Positions 62,077 through 64,000 of a DNA stretch of 64,000 bases are shown one piece after another. The stretch spans positions 38,592 through 102,591 of the forward strand of contig JAHDHS010000006.1 in assembly GCA_020631215.1 (NCBI GenBank). The letters are read 5' to 3'. This DNA is from Hellea sp. (GTDB lineage Bacteria; Pseudomonadota; Alphaproteobacteria; Caulobacterales; Maricaulaceae). The position numbers and the translations under genes were made by a program. Position 1 is the stretch's first letter. The number at the start of each line of letters is the position of its first letter. The notes below the pieces were generated by a model. That model saw only the letters and a program-made list of their open reading frames with translations. It did not search any database and was not told the DNA's origin.

Positions 62077-63474
62077 ATGCAACAAACCGGGATCAGGCTT
62101 GCGCGGGCATCTGACCGCCGCAGACGGCCTTTTTTGATTATATCTATTGTGCTTGGGATGATGGTATTTGCCTGGTGCTTGATACAAACGATAAGCGGCA
62201 CATTGATGAGCATAACGGCGGCGGTTGCTGCGGTGAGTTTTTTCGTGTCAGGCCTGCGGGTGATGGCCATAATGACACCCAAGCCTGCGTCTTTCATCCC
62301 CTTAAAAGATGATGAGGCGTTGCCGGATTACACGATTTTGCTGCCGCTCTTTCGCGAGGCCAATATGGTTCAAACCTTGATGAAGGCGCTGGATCATGTG
62401 GATTATCCGGCGGATAAATTGCAATGCCTGTTGATTTGCGAAGAGGTTGATCCTGATACCATTCAAGCCGTGCGCCAAGAACTGCGCCGGCCATTCGAAT
62501 TAATTATCGTGCCTAAGGGAAAGCCCCAAACCAAACCGCGGGCGCTAAACCATGCCATGCAATTTGCGCGCGGGCGGTTGATTACGATTTATGACGCCGA
62601 GGACCGGCCGCACCCTTTGCAATTGCGTCAGGCCGCCGCCGCCTTTGCCGCGCGGCCGGACTGGCAGGCCCTGCAAGCGCCGCTGGATTATTTCAACAGT
62701 GATGAAACATGGCTGACACGGCAATTCGCTCTGGAATATGCTGCTTTGTTTCATGTCTGGGTGCCGTTTCTGTCACGGCTCGGTCTGCCATTTCCGCTGG
62801 GCGGGACATCCAACCATATGCGCCGTGACGCCTTGGAAAACATTGGCGGGTGGGATGCCTATAACGTCACCGAAGACGCGGATCTTAGCTTTCGTCTCGC
62901 AGCCCATGGCGGGCAGATCGGCTATATTGATTTGCCAACGGATGAAGAAGCCGTCTCCACTCTGAAGCCTTGGCGATTGCAACGTTCCCGCTGGATCAAA
63001 GGGTATTTGCAAAGCTGGGATATACATATGAGCGCTCCGCTGCGGCCCGGGGGCATAGCCGGACTTAAGCGGTTTCTGACGTTACAGCTGACGCTTGGTT
63101 TCACGCTTCTGTCTATTCTTTTTTATACGCCTACGGTATTGATTCTCACCTTATGGGGCGGCTGGTTACTGGCATCTGGGCAGCCGATCAGCGCGCCTGC
63201 GCTGTTTATCGCGGCGGGTGTGTTTTCCGTGGGGGTTGGCATGGCCGTTGGTGCGGCGGGCGCCATACGTGCGGGTAAATCCCATCTGGCCGGTTTTGCC
63301 CTGTTCATGCCAGTCTATTGGCTTTTATTGTTTCGCCCCGGTCTACGCGCGGTGAAAGAGCTGCGCGAGCGTCCTTTTTTCTGGCATAAGACGGAACATG
63401 GTGTTAGCTCCGAACGCCATCAATACCGCCCTATAGTGACCCGCGAGTCTGCCGCATATGAGCCAATCGGATGA
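62077..63474 (+). CDS. Glycosyltransferase family 2 membrane protein
   Basis: 465 residues from ATG 62077, which follows a GGGGG stretch; the track start 61960 overlaps queG and is not chosen. An N-terminal helix pair (PFLIISIVLGMMVFAWCLI, TAAVAAVSFFVSGL) precedes a GT-A domain: PDYTILLPLFREANMV, RPFELIIVPKGKPQTKPRAL, YDAEDRPHPLQLRQA (acidic metal site), ALEYAALFHVWVPF, NVTEDADLSFRLA and QRSRWIKGYLQSW (the QxxRW-like motif of processive synthases). Three C-terminal helices follow. It probably makes a polysaccharide or glycolipid at the inner membrane; no other glycan gene is near. Confidence 0.87.
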   Translation: MQQTGIRLARASDRRRRPFLIISIVLGMMVFAWCLIQTISGTLMSITAAVAAVSFFVSGLRVMAIMTPKPASFIPLKDDEALPDYTILLPLFREANMVQTLMKALDHVDYPADKLQCLLICEEVDPDTIQAVRQELRRPFELIIVPKGKPQTKPRALNHAMQFARGRLITIYDAEDRPHPLQLRQAAAAFAARPDWQALQAPLDYFNSDETWLTRQFALEYAALFHVWVPFLSRLGLPFPLGGTSNHMRRDALENIGGWDAYNVTEDADLSFRLAAHGGQIGYIDLPTDEEAVSTLKPWRLQRSRWIKGYLQSWDIHMSAPLRPGGIAGLKRFLTLQLTLGFTLLSILFYTPTVLILTLWGGWLLASGQPISAPALFIAAGVFSVGVGMAVGAAGAIRAGKSHLAGFALFMPVYWLLLFRPGLRAVKELRERPFFWHKTEHGVSSERHQYRPIVTRESAAYEPIG

Positions 63475-63673
63475 TTTAACCCTCAGCCTTATCGCCCTGC
63501 TGTTTTTAGTCGCGCTGGGCATAATCAGCTTTCGCAATCATTTTAAAACCCATGATACCATCAAACCGCACAGGCTGCCTTGGATGATAATCTGCCTGGG
63601 CGCAATTGCCACCAGCTTTATGATCGTCGTGCATATCGTCAATCTTTTGGGATTTGAGACTGGTCGGCGCTGA
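63458..63673 (+). CDS. Small two-helix membrane protein, unknown
   Basis: 71 residues with helices at about 8-25 (LSLIALLFLVALGIISF) and 43-65 (MIICLGAIATSFMIVVHIVNLL) and a short basic loop (NHFKTHDTIKPHR). It overlaps the glycosyltransferase gene end by 17 bases in another frame, suggesting translational coupling. The family is not known to me by name; it might assist the glycosyltransferase or be independent. Confidence 0.6.
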   Translation: MSQSDDLTLSLIALLFLVALGIISFRNHFKTHDTIKPHRLPWMIICLGAIATSFMIVVHIVNLLGFETGRR

Positions 63674-63771
63674 GGTTTCTATTAGGGACTGCTTAATCAT
63701 ATAATGCAAACATAGATTGCAATTGATGCTTTTGGCGTCATACGAGGCGTGCAATTGAAAGATTGCATGAC

Positions 63772-63846
63772 CCTTTGCGGGCTGCGCCGGGTGGAGATGC
63801 CCCTCTTACCTTCGCGTAAGTCTTGATGCGGCGCAGCCTGCAGAGG
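63772..63846 (+). ncRNA. Candidate structured RNA: 18-bp hairpin
   Basis: CCTTTGCGGGCTGCGCCG (63772-63789) can pair with CGGCGCAGCCTGCAGAGG (63829-63846): 18 consecutive pairs with two G-U pairs, which implies a plus-strand RNA. The 39-base loop holds an inner CTTAC...GTAAG stem. It lies in the 280-base gap before tRNA-Leu. It does not match 4.5S, RNase P or tmRNA as I know them, and no poly-T tail follows, so its nature is open. Confidence 0.45.
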
Positions 63847-63956
63847 ATTTAGCTTCGGATATCTTGCCTCACTTGATCAATCTTTTCACATGACAGGCCG
63901 CAAAGACCATTGACCGCCCCCATCCAATCCCCTAAATCGCGGCCTTCCAATGACGT

Positions 63957-64000
63957 GCCCAGATGGCGGAATTGGTAGACGCGCTAGCTTCAGGTGCTAG
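63957..64000 (+). tRNA. tRNA-Leu (anticodon CAG), cut by the window end
   Basis: The 5' 44 bases of a class II tRNA: acceptor arm GCCCAGA, D arm with GGCGGAATTGGTAGACGC, and anticodon arm CTAGC-TTCAGGT-GCTAG giving anticodon CAG. The sequence is very close to bacterial tRNA-Leu(CAG). The variable arm, T arm and 3' end lie beyond position 64000. Confidence 0.95.

Overview
The window looks like a chromosomal segment of an alphaproteobacterium, most likely from the Caulobacterales/Maricaulales (Hyphomonadaceae-like) lineage. The reasons are the gene order lipA - RatA/CoQ10-like - cinA - ispDF - dusB - ntrBC - ntrYX - trkAH - hfq - hflX, a fused IspDF, a lipoyl domain on the pyruvate dehydrogenase E1 beta subunit, FtsB between enolase and pdhA, a GST-fold protein resembling FzlA beside queG, an Entner-Doudoroff operon and carotenoid genes. 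Placement below class level is inference. Most of the window is moderately GC-rich and densely coded, with many ATGA/TAATG start-stop overlaps.

Layout. 1-9.1 kb: end of enolase, a LysE-type exporter, FtsB, and a pyruvate dehydrogenase operon (pdhA, a DUF3291 gene, pdhB, pdhC, an acidic membrane-anchored unknown, lpdA). 9.1-11.8 kb: an acyltransferase, lipoyl synthase and a RatA/CoQ10-like START protein. 11.8-13.3 kb: an AT-rich two-gene cassette of unknown function. 13.3-26.6 kb: cinA, ispDF, dusB, ntrBC, ntrYX, trkAH, hfq, hflX. 26.6-30 kb: mazG and the ccmABCD haem-export genes, including a 36-residue ccmD missing from the ORF track, with ccmE divergent. 30-33.4 kb: lycopene cyclase and phytoene desaturase, then tRNA-Asp. 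33.5-43.2 kb: a YceI/cytochrome b561/YceI operon, a 3-oxoacid CoA-transferase pair, a haloalkane dehalogenase, a betaine/homocysteine methyltransferase, moaA, two flavoproteins and an SDR. 43.2-43.7 kb: a DUF559 endonuclease gene between inverted palindromic repeats. 43.7-47.2 kb: putA. 47.3-57.1 kb: a DeoR-type regulator divergent from a central-carbon operon (gap, a divergent PEP-carboxylase-like gene, zwf, pgl, edd, glk). 57.1-64 kb: a lipoprotein of the formylglycine-generating family, a CDF zinc exporter, an FzlA-like GST, a secreted unknown, queG, a glycosyltransferase, a small membrane protein, a hairpin RNA candidate and the start of a tRNA-Leu.

How the genes work together. Glucose entering through glk, zwf, pgl and edd becomes KDPG; gap and enolase take the triose half to PEP; the PDH complex, with lipoate from LipA, makes acetyl-CoA. 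The NtrBC/NtrYX pairs provide nitrogen/redox sensing, but both response regulators lack the GAFTGA sigma-54 contact motif.

Most notable observations: (1) palindromic repeats translated in frame inside the E2 linker; (2) the same broad repeat class between crtY and crtI, and repeat arms around the DUF559 gene, suggesting repeat/endonuclease units; (3) the AT-rich membrane-protein plus DUF6610/TGT-like cassette in a conserved syntenic block; (4) a PEP-carboxylase homologue with altered catalytic motifs inside the Entner-Doudoroff operon; (5) loss of GAFTGA in NtrC and NtrX; (6) a perfect inverted repeat between the DeoR gene and gap. All assignments come from reading the sequence and memory of families; no database search was run.
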